Notes under the pieces: model-generated | Told to the model about the DNA's origin: nothing | Databases searched by the model: none | The model's input: the letters and a program-made list of their open reading frames with translations, nothing else | Shown: positions 7,222 to 14,198 of the stretch, one piece after another | How positions within the stretch are numbered: position 1 is the stretch's first letter | Layout: each line of letters begins with the position of its first letter | NCBI GenBank assembly: GCA_016209865.1 | Contig: JACQVL010000102.1 | Location: 1 to 15,988 of the forward strand | Direction: 5' to 3' | Length of the DNA stretch: 15,988 nucleotides | DNA from: Candidatus Latescibacterota bacterium | GTDB lineage: Bacteria > JAAXHH01 > JACQVL01 | Made by a program: the position numbers and the translations under genes

Positions 7222-9120
7222 CTACCGAATGGAGGCTGGATCGAGTGTCGCAGCTTGTTGTCGATAGGTCGTGGCGCGTTCAGTGTTCCCGGTGGCCTCA
7301 CACGCCCGTGCGAGCATCATCAGGGCGGTCTTTCGCATCTGGAGAGGGATCGTCCCGGCCCCGAGCGCGCGCTCCAGGCGCTGGAGCGCACCGGTGTAAT
7401 CTCCGTTGACGTACAGGGCGATGCCCTGCTGGAGGTCATCTGGCAGGGCTGTCGTCGACATCCCCTTGTTGGCCCCCACCCGGAGCCGGAGCATGGCCAG
7501 CGAAGGGTGCTGAGGATCAACCTGGGCCAGCTCGTTCACGAGCGAACGCGCCTCATCTATGCGGTTCAGGTCGAGGAGGACGAGGGCGAGGTTGACGCGC
7601 GCGTTCGCATGGCCGGGGTCGAACCGGATGGCGTTGCGGTACGCCTCGATCATTTTCTCCGGATTCGCCTTCAGCCGGCGCAGGGCATTACCCATGTTGT
7701 AGAAGGGTTCCGGATAGTACGAGAAGATGGAGATGGCCGTCTCATACTCCTGAATCGCCGCCCGGTCATCTCCGGTCTTAGCGAACGCAGCCCCGAGGTT
7801 GTAATGAGCTTTCGCGCTGCGCGGCGCTGCGCGGACTTGCGCCCGGAAGAACGTGACTTCATCCGCCCACATCTGGTTTCGGTCGACGGTCAGGACGGCA
7901 TAGGCCACACAGAGCGCAGCGGGCGCGGCCGCGACGGCCGGGTGACCGACGGCCTGCCGGAGCCGCCACGCTCCGTAGCCGAGCAGCAGGCAGAAGAAGA
8001 CCGATGGCGCGTAGGCGAGTCGCTCCCCCATGATCGTGCCGATCGGCAGGACGAGGTTGCTCGTCGTCGAGAACAGCACGGCGTACCCCACCACCGCGAA
8101 GAGGACGACCGGATGGCGTCGCCGCCAGACCCAGGCGAGGCCGGCGACGGCGAGCGCGATGACGAGACAGCCGAGGACGCGGAGGTTGGCCGCGCTGACC
8201 AGGATCGGAATCTGATTGTACGAATAGTCCGACGACAGGCCGACGGGAATGAGCTGCAGCCTGAGGTAATCGAGTTGCACCCGGGCAGCAGTGAAGAGCC
8301 GGGATGGGAACGTGACCGCCACGAGCGGGTTATCGATGAACGGGACGGGACGCGGCATGTCCCCTAATGCCTGAGATCGCAGCGCAAACCAGACGATGAC
8401 CGTCAGGGCATAGACCCCGTACGCGCCGAGCGGCCAGCGTCTGGACGGGACGCGAAACAGCGCATCCATCGTGACTGCGACGGGGAAAAACGCGACCGCG
8501 GATTCTTTGCTCCACATCGCTAACAAGTAAGCGACGGCGCCGGCTGCCATCGCCCGCCGTTGCCGATGGAGGAGGAGGAAGAGCAGGCCGAAGAGCACGG
8601 CGAGCACCTCGGCACGGCCGACGACCCCGGCGACCGCCTCGGTGTGGATCGGATGGGCGGCAAACAGGAGGGTGGTCGCCAGGTTTGACCAGACTGGAAG
8701 CTGGAGCTGCGTCAGATAGCGGTAGAGCAGGCAGCCGACGACGGTATGGAGCAGGACGTTGGCGAGATGAAAGCCCAACGGCTGTTCCCCCGGCTCGCCC
8801 AGCAGTTCGTTCGTCCGGTAGTTGAGGGCGAGGCTCCACACCGTCAACGGCCGGTAGATCGCCCCGCTCCGGACCTCGCCCCAGTAACTGCCGCCGAAGA
8901 TCGCCTGGATATTCCATGGATCACGGATCGCCGTGCTCTTCGGGATGAGTTCCAGGTCGTCATAGACGAGGGGGTTGGGGACGGTATTCGCATACAGCAG
9001 GCATGAGATGAGAGCGATGACGAGGAAGGGAACAGCCTGACGGAGACGGACCCCGGAGGACGCCCCTACCCGCGGGCGTTTCTGATTGCGGATTGCAGAC
9101 CACACCTCCGGTCGATCCAC
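7222..9120 (-). CDS. TMTC-like GT-C membrane protein with TPR repeats
   Basis: This is a multi-pass membrane protein followed by a tetratricopeptide domain, resembling the TMTC family (O-mannosyltransferases in animals) and its bacterial homologues. Landmarks, in order: a first membrane segment (FLVIALISCLLY), an Asp-Asp pair in VYDDLELI on the first outer loop, AIYRPLTVWSLALNY, FHLANVLLHTVVG, LFAAHPIHTEAVAGVVGRAEVL, LLAMWSKESAV, SDYSYNQIP, then SNLVLPIGTIMGERLAYAPS. About 200 C-terminal residues hold TPR units (KAHYNLGAAFAKTGD, EPFYNMGNALRRL, ANARVNLALVLLDLN, and a degenerate one near IALYVNGDYTGAL). The probable role is transfer of a sugar from a lipid carrier outside the membrane; the acceptor is unknown. 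The start is uncertain. GTG 9120 has GGAG 8 bases upstream; GTG 9171 and ATG 9156 also keep the frame but add repeat-derived residues. It ends 39 bases before the SMP-30 gene. Confidence 0.88.
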   Translation of the reverse strand: MDRPEVWSAIRNQKRPRVGASSGVRLRQAVPFLVIALISCLLYANTVPNPLVYDDLELIPKSTAIRDPWNIQAIFGGSYWGEVRSGAIYRPLTVWSLALNYRTNELLGEPGEQPLGFHLANVLLHTVVGCLLYRYLTQLQLPVWSNLATTLLFAAHPIHTEAVAGVVGRAEVLAVLFGLLFLLLHRQRRAMAAGAVAYLLAMWSKESAVAFFPVAVTMDALFRVPSRRWPLGAYGVYALTVIVWFALRSQALGDMPRPVPFIDNPLVAVTFPSRLFTAARVQLDYLRLQLIPVGLSSDYSYNQIPILVSAANLRVLGCLVIALAVAGLAWVWRRRHPVVLFAVVGYAVLFSTTSNLVLPIGTIMGERLAYAPSVFFCLLLGYGAWRLRQAVGHPAVAAAPAALCVAYAVLTVDRNQMWADEVTFFRAQVRAAPRSAKAHYNLGAAFAKTGDDRAAIQEYETAISIFSYYPEPFYNMGNALRRLKANPEKMIEAYRNAIRFDPGHANARVNLALVLLDLNRIDEARSLVNELAQVDPQHPSLAMLRLRVGANKGMSTTALPDDLQQGIALYVNGDYTGALQRLERALGAGTIPLQMRKTALMMLARACEATGNTERATTYRQQAATLDPASIR

Positions 9121-9151
9121 TGGATCGTCTCCCCTCCCTGGATTGCGGATT
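9084..9151 (-). repeat. Direct repeat pair at the 5' end of the TMTC-like gene
   Basis: GATTGCGGATT (plus strand) occurs at 9084-9094 and again at 9141-9151, 57 bases apart. Between the copies is a 15-base palindrome (9113-9127, CGATCCA-C-TGGATCG). The first copy extends into a tandem seven-base pattern (GATTGCG, GATTGCA). The repeat is translated as IRNP/IRNQ if the longest reading frame is used, which argues that the real protein begins downstream of at least part of it. Confidence 0.7.
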
Positions 9152-9199
9152 TTCATACCATGCGATTCCACATCTACCTGTACTGATTCCTGCTTTTAC

Positions 9200-9234
9200 T
9201 CGTCACTCGCCACTTGTCACTCGTCACTCGTCAC
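9200..9234 (-). repeat. Heptamer array, five units, after the isoaspartyl methyltransferase gene
   Basis: Minus-strand reading: GTGACGA, GTGACGA, GTGACAA, GTGGCGA, GTGACGA, then GTAAAAG. The first unit provides the TGA stop of the methyltransferase gene (9231-9233). The exit sequence GTAAAAG is the same as in the left arm of the composite repeat at 6154. Confidence 0.9.
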
Positions 9235-9938
9235 TGCTTCTTCTGCGCTTCCCCGGTCATCGGCACGAAGCGCACCGGAATGATGCTCTTCTTCTGCGTC
9301 CCTTGAGCGGTCTTGGTGATCACCTGCAAATCCTGCACACCGCTCCCGACAGGAATGACCAGCTTGCCGCCTACCTTCAACTGTGCGATCAACGGCGCCG
9401 GGACACGCTCAGGAGCGGCGGTGACGATGATGGCATCAAACGGAGCTTTCTCCGGCCACCCTTTGTAGCCGTCCCCGATGCGGACGGACACGTTCCGGTA
9501 GCCGAGTTGCGCCAGCCGGCGCCGGGCCTGCTCACCCAGACCCGGCAGAATCTCGATCGTGTACACTTCCCCGGCCAGGCACGACAGCACCGCCGCCTGA
9601 TACCCTGATCCCGTGCCGATCTCCAGGACTTTATCTTTTCGATCGACGTCGAGCAATGAGGTCATCAGGGCGACGATGTAGGGCTGGGAGATCGTCTGTC
9701 CTTCCCCGATCGGCAGGGGGGAATCCGCGTAGGCCTGGTCGCGGTACGCCTCCGGGACGAAGAGGTGGCGGGGGACCTGCATCATGGCCGCCAGGACGGC
9801 CGGTTGGGTGACCCCGCGTTGTTGAATCTGGTCTTCGACCATCCGCCGGCGCAGGCCGAGAAACACGTCCTGCTGAGGGGCAGCAGGCAGAGCGGTGGTC
9901 AGGAGCGCGAGGACAAGCAGGGTTGAGCGCGCCAGCAT
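9231..9938 (-). CDS. pcm: Exported protein-L-isoaspartate O-methyltransferase
   Basis: This is a 235-residue methyltransferase that uses S-adenosylmethionine to methylate L-isoaspartyl residues and so repair aged proteins. Family motifs are intact: IGEGQTISQPYIVALMT (77-93, with the active-site Ser84), the SAM motif VLEIGTGSGYQAAVLS (104-119), DAIIVTAAP (168-176) and LKVGGKLVIPVG (187-198). The first 23 residues are a signal peptide (hydrophobic LLVLALLTTALPAA), with no lipobox Cys, so the enzyme is likely periplasmic; the E. coli enzyme is cytoplasmic and lacks this. ATG 9938 has GAGGGAG upstream. An in-frame TTG at 9959 overlaps the previous stop but has no benefit. It sits 17 bases after the amidohydrolase gene. 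The last codon is CAG, and the TGA stop comes from the following heptamer array. Confidence 0.95.
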   Translation of the reverse strand: MLARSTLLVLALLTTALPAAPQQDVFLGLRRRMVEDQIQQRGVTQPAVLAAMMQVPRHLFVPEAYRDQAYADSPLPIGEGQTISQPYIVALMTSLLDVDRKDKVLEIGTGSGYQAAVLSCLAGEVYTIEILPGLGEQARRRLAQLGYRNVSVRIGDGYKGWPEKAPFDAIIVTAAPERVPAPLIAQLKVGGKLVIPVGSGVQDLQVITKTAQGTQKKSIIPVRFVPMTGEAQKKQ

Positions 9939-9943
9939 ACGAA

Positions 9944-9950
9944 CTCCCTC
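9944..9950 (-). promoter_or_regulatory. Ribosome binding site deciding the methyltransferase start
   Basis: GAGGGAG on the minus strand, 5 bases before ATG 9938, lying in the short gap after the amidohydrolase stop. It supports ATG 9938 over TTG 9959. Confidence 0.65.
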
Positions 9951-9955
9951 ACGTG

Positions 9956-11227
9956 TCAACGGTTTTTCTCGATGTACCCTAAGATGTCCCGGCTCACCGG
10001 GTCGTCCGGCGACTTCGCGTGCAGCCGCCGCGCCAGCCGGCGCAATGCGTCGGGCTTCAGCAGGACGCCCTGCTTGACCACTTGCGCCACGTTCGCGATC
10101 GCCGTGATGTCTGCCGTCGGGTCGCCGTGGACAGCGAGCAAGTCGGCCTGTTTCCCCGGCTCGACCGTCCCCACGACCCCATCGACCCGCAGCACCCGCG
10201 CCGCCTGACTCGTCGCAGCACGCAGCGCGTCCAGGGGCTTCAGTCCGGCATCGACCATCAGCGCCAGTTCGTCATGCAGACTGAACCCGGGAATCAAGTA
10301 GGGAAATGGGGTGTCTGATCCGGTGATGATGGACAGGTCGCGTTCCTGCATCCGGGCCAGACATCGCTTCATCTCGACGACACTCCGCTGCAGGTTCAAC
10401 CGATTGATGGGGTCGGCGTGCCGCCACGGGTAATGCCGCCACGCTTCCCGGAAGTCGGGATGCACCCAGACCAGCCGCCGGTCGTGCGGGAACGCCGGCT
10501 CGCACACCCGTCCGATCCGATCCCAGACGACGAGGGTCGGACACATCACCATGCCGTGCGTGAGCAGGACGTCGCAGAGCGCATCGAGTTCCTCGACCGC
10601 ACTCGTCTTCCAGGCAGCCGCGCACCCGGTGAGATGCTCGACCTCATCGACGCCCATCGTGGCGGCGTCCGGGGCGGTGATCCCTCCCAGATGAGCCAGG
10701 AGGTGCAGACCGTGGCGGTGGGAGACTGACGCAGCGCCGGCCATCTGCTCAGCGGTGATGTTGACGTACAGCTTGATGGCATCGACCCGGTGCTCGACCA
10801 GGGACTCGACCGAGGCTTCCATCGCCACGCGGTCCGCATGTGCCCGTCCCATCAGCGGCCAGTGGGCGGTCGGCCCATCTAAGAGCGGGCCGCAGCAGAG
10901 GATACGCGGGCTCTGCCGGGGATGCGTCTGCGCGAACCGCCGCCGCTCTAAGATGAAGGCGAGGTCGTTGCCAACGTCCCGGATGGTCGTCACCCCAGCC
11001 GCCAGAAACGCGGGCCGCATCCAGTCGCAGAAATGGACGTGCGCGTCGATCAGGCCCGGCAGGAGTGTGCAGCCGGGCAGCGAGACCCGGTCGACATCCG
11101 GCGGGACGCGCGCGCTGTCGATGACGGACGTGATAAGATCCCCCTCGACGATCACCGCCTTGTCCGGCTGAGGCCGCTCGGACAGGCCGTCCCACACCTG
11201 ATCCGGAATCAGTGCGTACCGAGACAT
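9956..11227 (-). CDS. Imidazolonepropionase-like metal-dependent amidohydrolase
   Basis: This is a 423-residue cytoplasmic amidohydrolase of the imidazolonepropionase / Xaa-Pro-dipeptidase-like (Sgx9260-type) branch. These enzymes hydrolyse amide or ester bonds with a binuclear metal centre. The ligands can be followed along the sequence: His63 and His65 in LPGLIDAHVHF, Lys152 in AIKLYVN (the expected carbamylated lysine), His179 in LHLLAHLGG, His198 in VDEVEHLTG and Asp305 in ITGSDTPFP. The C-terminal VEPGKQADLLAVHGDPT strand is typical. No signal peptide is seen. The ATG at 11227 has only a weak upstream purine stretch (GGAAACAGG). A hairpin-forming repeat separates it from the glycoside hydrolase upstream; the downstream methyltransferase follows within 17 bases, so those two are probably one transcript. 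Substrate unknown; N-acyl or dipeptide amides are plausible. Confidence 0.93.
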   Translation of the reverse strand: MSRYALIPDQVWDGLSERPQPDKAVIVEGDLITSVIDSARVPPDVDRVSLPGCTLLPGLIDAHVHFCDWMRPAFLAAGVTTIRDVGNDLAFILERRRFAQTHPRQSPRILCCGPLLDGPTAHWPLMGRAHADRVAMEASVESLVEHRVDAIKLYVNITAEQMAGAASVSHRHGLHLLAHLGGITAPDAATMGVDEVEHLTGCAAAWKTSAVEELDALCDVLLTHGMVMCPTLVVWDRIGRVCEPAFPHDRRLVWVHPDFREAWRHYPWRHADPINRLNLQRSVVEMKRCLARMQERDLSIITGSDTPFPYLIPGFSLHDELALMVDAGLKPLDALRAATSQAARVLRVDGVVGTVEPGKQADLLAVHGDPTADITAIANVAQVVKQGVLLKPDALRRLARRLHAKSPDDPVSRDILGYIEKNR

Positions 11228-11243
11228 CCTGTTTCCACTTTTT

Positions 11244-11329
11244 AAGGACGAAGGATGAAGGACAAAGGACGAAAAAGAAAATTTTTAGGGACTGTCCATT
11301 TCGTCCTTCGACCTTTGTCCTTCGTCCTT
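11244..11329. repeat. Inverted heptamer repeat, long hairpin in the 11228-11334 gap
   Basis: Two 31-base arms (11244-11274 and 11299-11329) are inverted copies with 27 of 31 positions matching. Each is built from AGGACGA/AGGACAA-type heptamers. They enclose 24 bases that contain a small palindrome, GGACTGTCC (11289-11297). In RNA this would fold into one long imperfect stem with a side hairpin. It looks like a miniature inverted-repeat element or a structured spacer. It has no clean T-tract after the stem on the transcribed strand, so a terminator role is unproven. Confidence 0.85.
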
Positions 11330-11334
11330 GCTTC

Positions 11335-13269
11335 TTATTCCACCACGATCGCGGTGTGGACCTCCACGACGGGCAACGACACCGTCACGACGCCGTTCGC
11401 GTATGCCCAGGCCGGCTCCCACCCTTCCGGGACGAGTCGCACCGCCTGAGGAGCTTGATCACGACGGATGCGTACGACGACATCCTGCACGGGTGGGAGT
11501 TCCTCCACGATCACCTGGTGCTGGTGGAGCATCTCGCCGGCGCCCCGGTTGATCAGGTTGACGACCAGTCTGCCGTCTTTCTGACGCAGCACCAGCTCCA
11601 GTCGGGGCGGGGCTTCCAGGTCGACAAGCCGCTCCGCTCCCAGGTTGTCCAGCAGGTCGCCGATGAACCAGCGAAGGCGCGGGTAGTGGCCGAGGAAGTA
11701 GTCGCGGAACACCGGGCCATGCAGAGCCACGACGGAACCCTTTCCACTATGCCGTACCGTGACCGCGGGCCGGTCGGTCATATCTCTTGCCGGGTCCTGC
11801 TGGGTCAGATGACAGGCGTACATTTTCGCCCCTGTCAGTCGAACCGGCTGCCAGGGACCGGAGACCGGCACCGCTTCTCCACGCGCGGTCAGATACGTGT
11901 GCGGCATCGGCTCGCCATCGGCTTCTACCCCGATCCATGCGCCGTACTCCCGCGCGAGATGATTTCCGCTCAGGACGAGCTTTCCCCCGTCCTGAACATA
12001 CTCTTTCAACGCTGCCGCCATCGTCTCCGTCAGCCGGGTCTGCTCCGGGACGACAGTCAGAGGATAACGAGAGATCTGCTGCACAGCCAGGTCTTCCGTC
12101 AGGATGTCCGTCGACCAGTGGTTTTCGAGCAGAACGTGAAGCGCGCCTTCTAACGGCTGCACGGCCGTCCCGTAGTTGAACAGCGGCGCGTTGTGGGCGT
12201 AGTAATGGCTGGCCAGGTTCAGGATGGCAGCCTGCGGGACCGTCTGCGTCTGGAAGCACGCCTCTTTGCGCGCGTGACAGAACTCGGACACGGCGGCGAG
12301 GATGTCCTGATGCCAGCCGGTCAACCAGCCGGTGCGCTGGGGCGTGTTGTACACCATGACCGCGCCGCCCAGGGCTAATACCTCGCTGACCTCCTGGCAC
12401 AGATGGATGACCGGCTTCATCGTCCACGGCGGGCTCTCGCCCATGCCGCGCGTCTTCGTGAACCCCCAGGCCATCAGGTTCCAGGGCAGTCCACGGGCGT
12501 CCATCACCCGTCCCTCGATGGCGGCACGGTCCGCCCCGAACGCCCAGTCGAAGTCGCCGCTGATGTAATCGACCGGCGCGGTGATCGCGTCCGGCTGGCG
12601 GGCGGTGTACAACCAGTTGCTGCAGACTAAGCAGTCTGGCTTACGGGCATGGATGGCGTTCGTGTAGTGGGTGACGTACTCGTAGAACACGTCGCGATGG
12701 AACGCCAGCCACGTGTCCCAGTGGGGCTGGTCAGCGGCCGTGGGGATAGCCGTGGTGCCCGTCCGTCGCGTAAATTCTGTCGTGCAGCGTTCACACCAGC
12801 ACGGGGTCGACGCCCAGTTCTCTCCGTCCACCCAGAAGCCATCGACGTCGTACGTGTCGATCAGTTCCCGCATCTGCGGGATCATCAACTCGTCCACGTA
12901 CGGACTGAGCCGGCAGGTGGAGTTCGGGCTTCGCGACCCGTCCGCGTTGACGACCGCCCAGTCGGGATGGAGGTCGACCGCCCGGCTGTCCCAGACGCCG
13001 GAGTAATGCATCCCCAAACGGATTCCCAGCTCGCGCGTGACATCCCGGTGGATGCGGAGCGCGTCGTTTACCACGCCCGGTGAAGTCGAGCCGACCCGGG
13101 TCGGCCAGCTCGTGTAGCCGGGATGACCTTTGCAGTCGCACTGAATCCAGTCGAGACGCACCTTCTGCAGCGCCTCACGCAGATGGTCGTACGTTAACTC
13201 ACGCCCCAATTCCGTATCCTGTGCATTGGCGTGCAGGTCGTAATGGATGCCGAAGAACGCGTCCGTCAT
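11335..13269 (-). CDS. Alpha-L-fucosidase-like glycoside hydrolase (GH29/GHL6-type)
   Basis: This 644-residue protein probably cleaves glycosidic bonds. The N-terminal TIM barrel (about 1-330) begins FFGIHYDLHANAQ and carries KGHPGYTSWPTRVG (47-60), MHYSGVWD (87-94), HPDW (101-104) and VDGFWVDGENW (142-152), where Asp148 matches the nucleophile position of the WFDG motif of GH29 fucosidases. A three-Cys cluster, CWCERC (157-162), may bind metal. From about 395 the segment PLTVVPEQTRLTETMAAALKEYVQDGGKLVLSGNH resembles the glutaminase-like middle domain of GH42 beta-galactosidases, and a C-terminal beta-sandwich follows. No signal peptide is seen. The ATG at 13269 has only a weak ribosome site; the good one lies before a start at 13293, from which an in-frame TAG separates it. 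Family assignment is by motif memory; exact substrate unknown. Confidence 0.85.
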   Translation of the reverse strand: MTDAFFGIHYDLHANAQDTELGRELTYDHLREALQKVRLDWIQCDCKGHPGYTSWPTRVGSTSPGVVNDALRIHRDVTRELGIRLGMHYSGVWDSRAVDLHPDWAVVNADGSRSPNSTCRLSPYVDELMIPQMRELIDTYDVDGFWVDGENWASTPCWCERCTTEFTRRTGTTAIPTAADQPHWDTWLAFHRDVFYEYVTHYTNAIHARKPDCLVCSNWLYTARQPDAITAPVDYISGDFDWAFGADRAAIEGRVMDARGLPWNLMAWGFTKTRGMGESPPWTMKPVIHLCQEVSEVLALGGAVMVYNTPQRTGWLTGWHQDILAAVSEFCHARKEACFQTQTVPQAAILNLASHYYAHNAPLFNYGTAVQPLEGALHVLLENHWSTDILTEDLAVQQISRYPLTVVPEQTRLTETMAAALKEYVQDGGKLVLSGNHLAREYGAWIGVEADGEPMPHTYLTARGEAVPVSGPWQPVRLTGAKMYACHLTQQDPARDMTDRPAVTVRHSGKGSVVALHGPVFRDYFLGHYPRLRWFIGDLLDNLGAERLVDLEAPPRLELVLRQKDGRLVVNLINRGAGEMLHQHQVIVEELPPVQDVVVRIRRDQAPQAVRLVPEGWEPAWAYANGVVTVSLPVVEVHTAIVVE

Positions 13270-13293
13270 CTATTTCTTCACCGGTTGAGCCAT
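13270..13293 (-). CDS. Seven-codon mini-ORF (MAQPVKK) ending in TAG next to the glycoside hydrolase start
   Basis: The ATG at 13293 overlaps the PhyH stop (TGATG) and has GGAGG six bases upstream (13300-13304). It encodes MAQPVKK, then TAG, and that TAG is directly followed in the same frame by the ATG of the glycoside hydrolase. Either this is a leader allowing re-initiation, or it is the true N-terminus of the hydrolase broken by an amber mutation or sequencing error. No family match can be claimed. Confidence 0.4.
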   Translation of the reverse strand: MAQPVKK

Positions 13294-14111
13294 CAACGTC
13301 CTCCTCGCTGTTCCCACGACGTATGCCACACTAACGGGTTCTGTTGCTCGTTTTTGAGCACATCCCCGACCTTCAGCGAGGCGAAATAATCATCCGGCAG
13401 GACATTCTTCTTGCCGTTGAACGTCGCCCCGTCCGGCATGAACGCGCAGGTCATCGCGCGGCGGGACTTCGTGGTCATGTTCGCCCCGGCGGCGTGGGCG
13501 GTCAGACCGTTGTGCCAGACGATCGAGCCAGCGGGGCAGGGACACGGAACTGGCTCGAGCGTCCGCCAGTCTGGGTAGACCTTAAACAGATCGCCCAGGT
13601 TCGGGCCGATGCCCACGTTCTCATAACGCGCCGTCTTGTGTGTGCCGGGCAGGTACCAGAGGCAGCCGTTGGCTAAGGTGGCGTCATCCAGGGCTACCCA
13701 GACGGAGATGGCGTTGGGGGAGTCGAACGACCAGTACGGGTCGTCGAGGTGCCAGGCGGTCGGGTTGCCGTGGGGCGGTTTGATGAGCGCCTGGTCGTGC
13801 CAGACCCGGATGCCATCGATACCCGTCAGCGTCGCCCCCATCCGGCCGAGCCGGGGATCGAAGATCAATTTATGCATCCCCTCGTGCGTGTCGGCCAGAC
13901 GGAGGCACTGCGTGAAGACCTGGGCGTAGAAGTTGTCGGGGTCCATCTGATTGGTCAGGAAATGAATCGACCCACCCAGCCGCTGGGCGACCGCCTCATC
14001 CGTGCACCGGCGCCACTCTTCCAATTCATCCGTATCGAGGCACTGCTCGATGACAAGAAATCCGTTGGTACGATAACGTTCGATCTGCTCATCCGTGAGT
14101 CTATCGCGCAC
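13293..14111 (-). CDS. Phytanoyl-CoA dioxygenase (PhyH) family protein
   Basis: This is a 272-residue Fe(II)/2-oxoglutarate-dependent dioxygenase that would hydroxylate a small molecule. The facial triad is visible: His121 and Asp123 in TAWHLDDPYW, and His206 in GLTAHAAGANMT, with Arg217 or Arg218 (KSRRA) as the 2-oxoglutarate contact. The N-terminus, LTDEQIERYRTNGFLVIEQCL, is the usual PhyH opening. GTG 14111 is chosen because GGAGG lies 8 bases before it (14120-14124). The ATG at 14129 is in frame but has no ribosome site and lies next to a repeat. Bacterial PhyH proteins act on many substrates (ectoine, secondary metabolites, phosphonates), so the name does not mean phytanic acid here. Its stop overlaps the ATG of the following mini-ORF, which suggests translational coupling to the glycoside hydrolase. 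Confidence 0.94.
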   Translation of the reverse strand: MRDRLTDEQIERYRTNGFLVIEQCLDTDELEEWRRCTDEAVAQRLGGSIHFLTNQMDPDNFYAQVFTQCLRLADTHEGMHKLIFDPRLGRMGATLTGIDGIRVWHDQALIKPPHGNPTAWHLDDPYWSFDSPNAISVWVALDDATLANGCLWYLPGTHKTARYENVGIGPNLGDLFKVYPDWRTLEPVPCPCPAGSIVWHNGLTAHAAGANMTTKSRRAMTCAFMPDGATFNGKKNVLPDDYFASLKVGDVLKNEQQNPLVWHTSWEQRGGR

Positions 14112-14119
14112 CGTGTGTC

Positions 14120-14124
14120 CCTCC
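14120..14124 (-). promoter_or_regulatory. Ribosome binding site deciding the PhyH start
   Basis: GGAGG on the minus strand, 8 bases before GTG 14111. It lies inside the coding region of the alternative ATG 14129 start, which itself has no ribosome site. Confidence 0.7.
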
Positions 14125-14138
14125 TGCATTCAAGGAAG

Positions 14139-14187
14139 ATGGATTCCCGCCGGAGTTTACCCTCGCGGAAGCGGGGGCGGGAATGAC
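14139..14187 (-). repeat. ATTCCCGC palindrome, long-loop variant
   Basis: ATTCCCGCC (14143-14151) pairs with GGCGGGAAT (14176-14184) across about 24 bases. The outer flanks match those of the palindrome at 6176-6202 (ATGGATTCCCGC on one side, GCGGGAATGAC on the other), and both lie in the same orientation shortly before a start codon. It fills most of the 87-base gap between the two genes. Confidence 0.8.
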
Positions 14188-14198
14188 GATAAAGAGCA

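Noticed and set aside
7255-8367. Plus-strand reading frame of 370 codons opposite the TMTC-like gene.
   Set aside because: Antisense shadow of a gene with clear TPR and membrane motifs; composition is charged and low in hydrophobic residues.
11244-11329. Rho-independent terminator.
   Set aside because: The stem is long and imperfect, not GC-rich, and no T-run follows on the minus strand; termination cannot be claimed from sequence alone.
11212-12153. Plus-strand reading frame of 313 codons opposite the glycoside hydrolase.
   Set aside because: Its beginning is translated repeat DNA and the remainder is antisense of the hydrolase.
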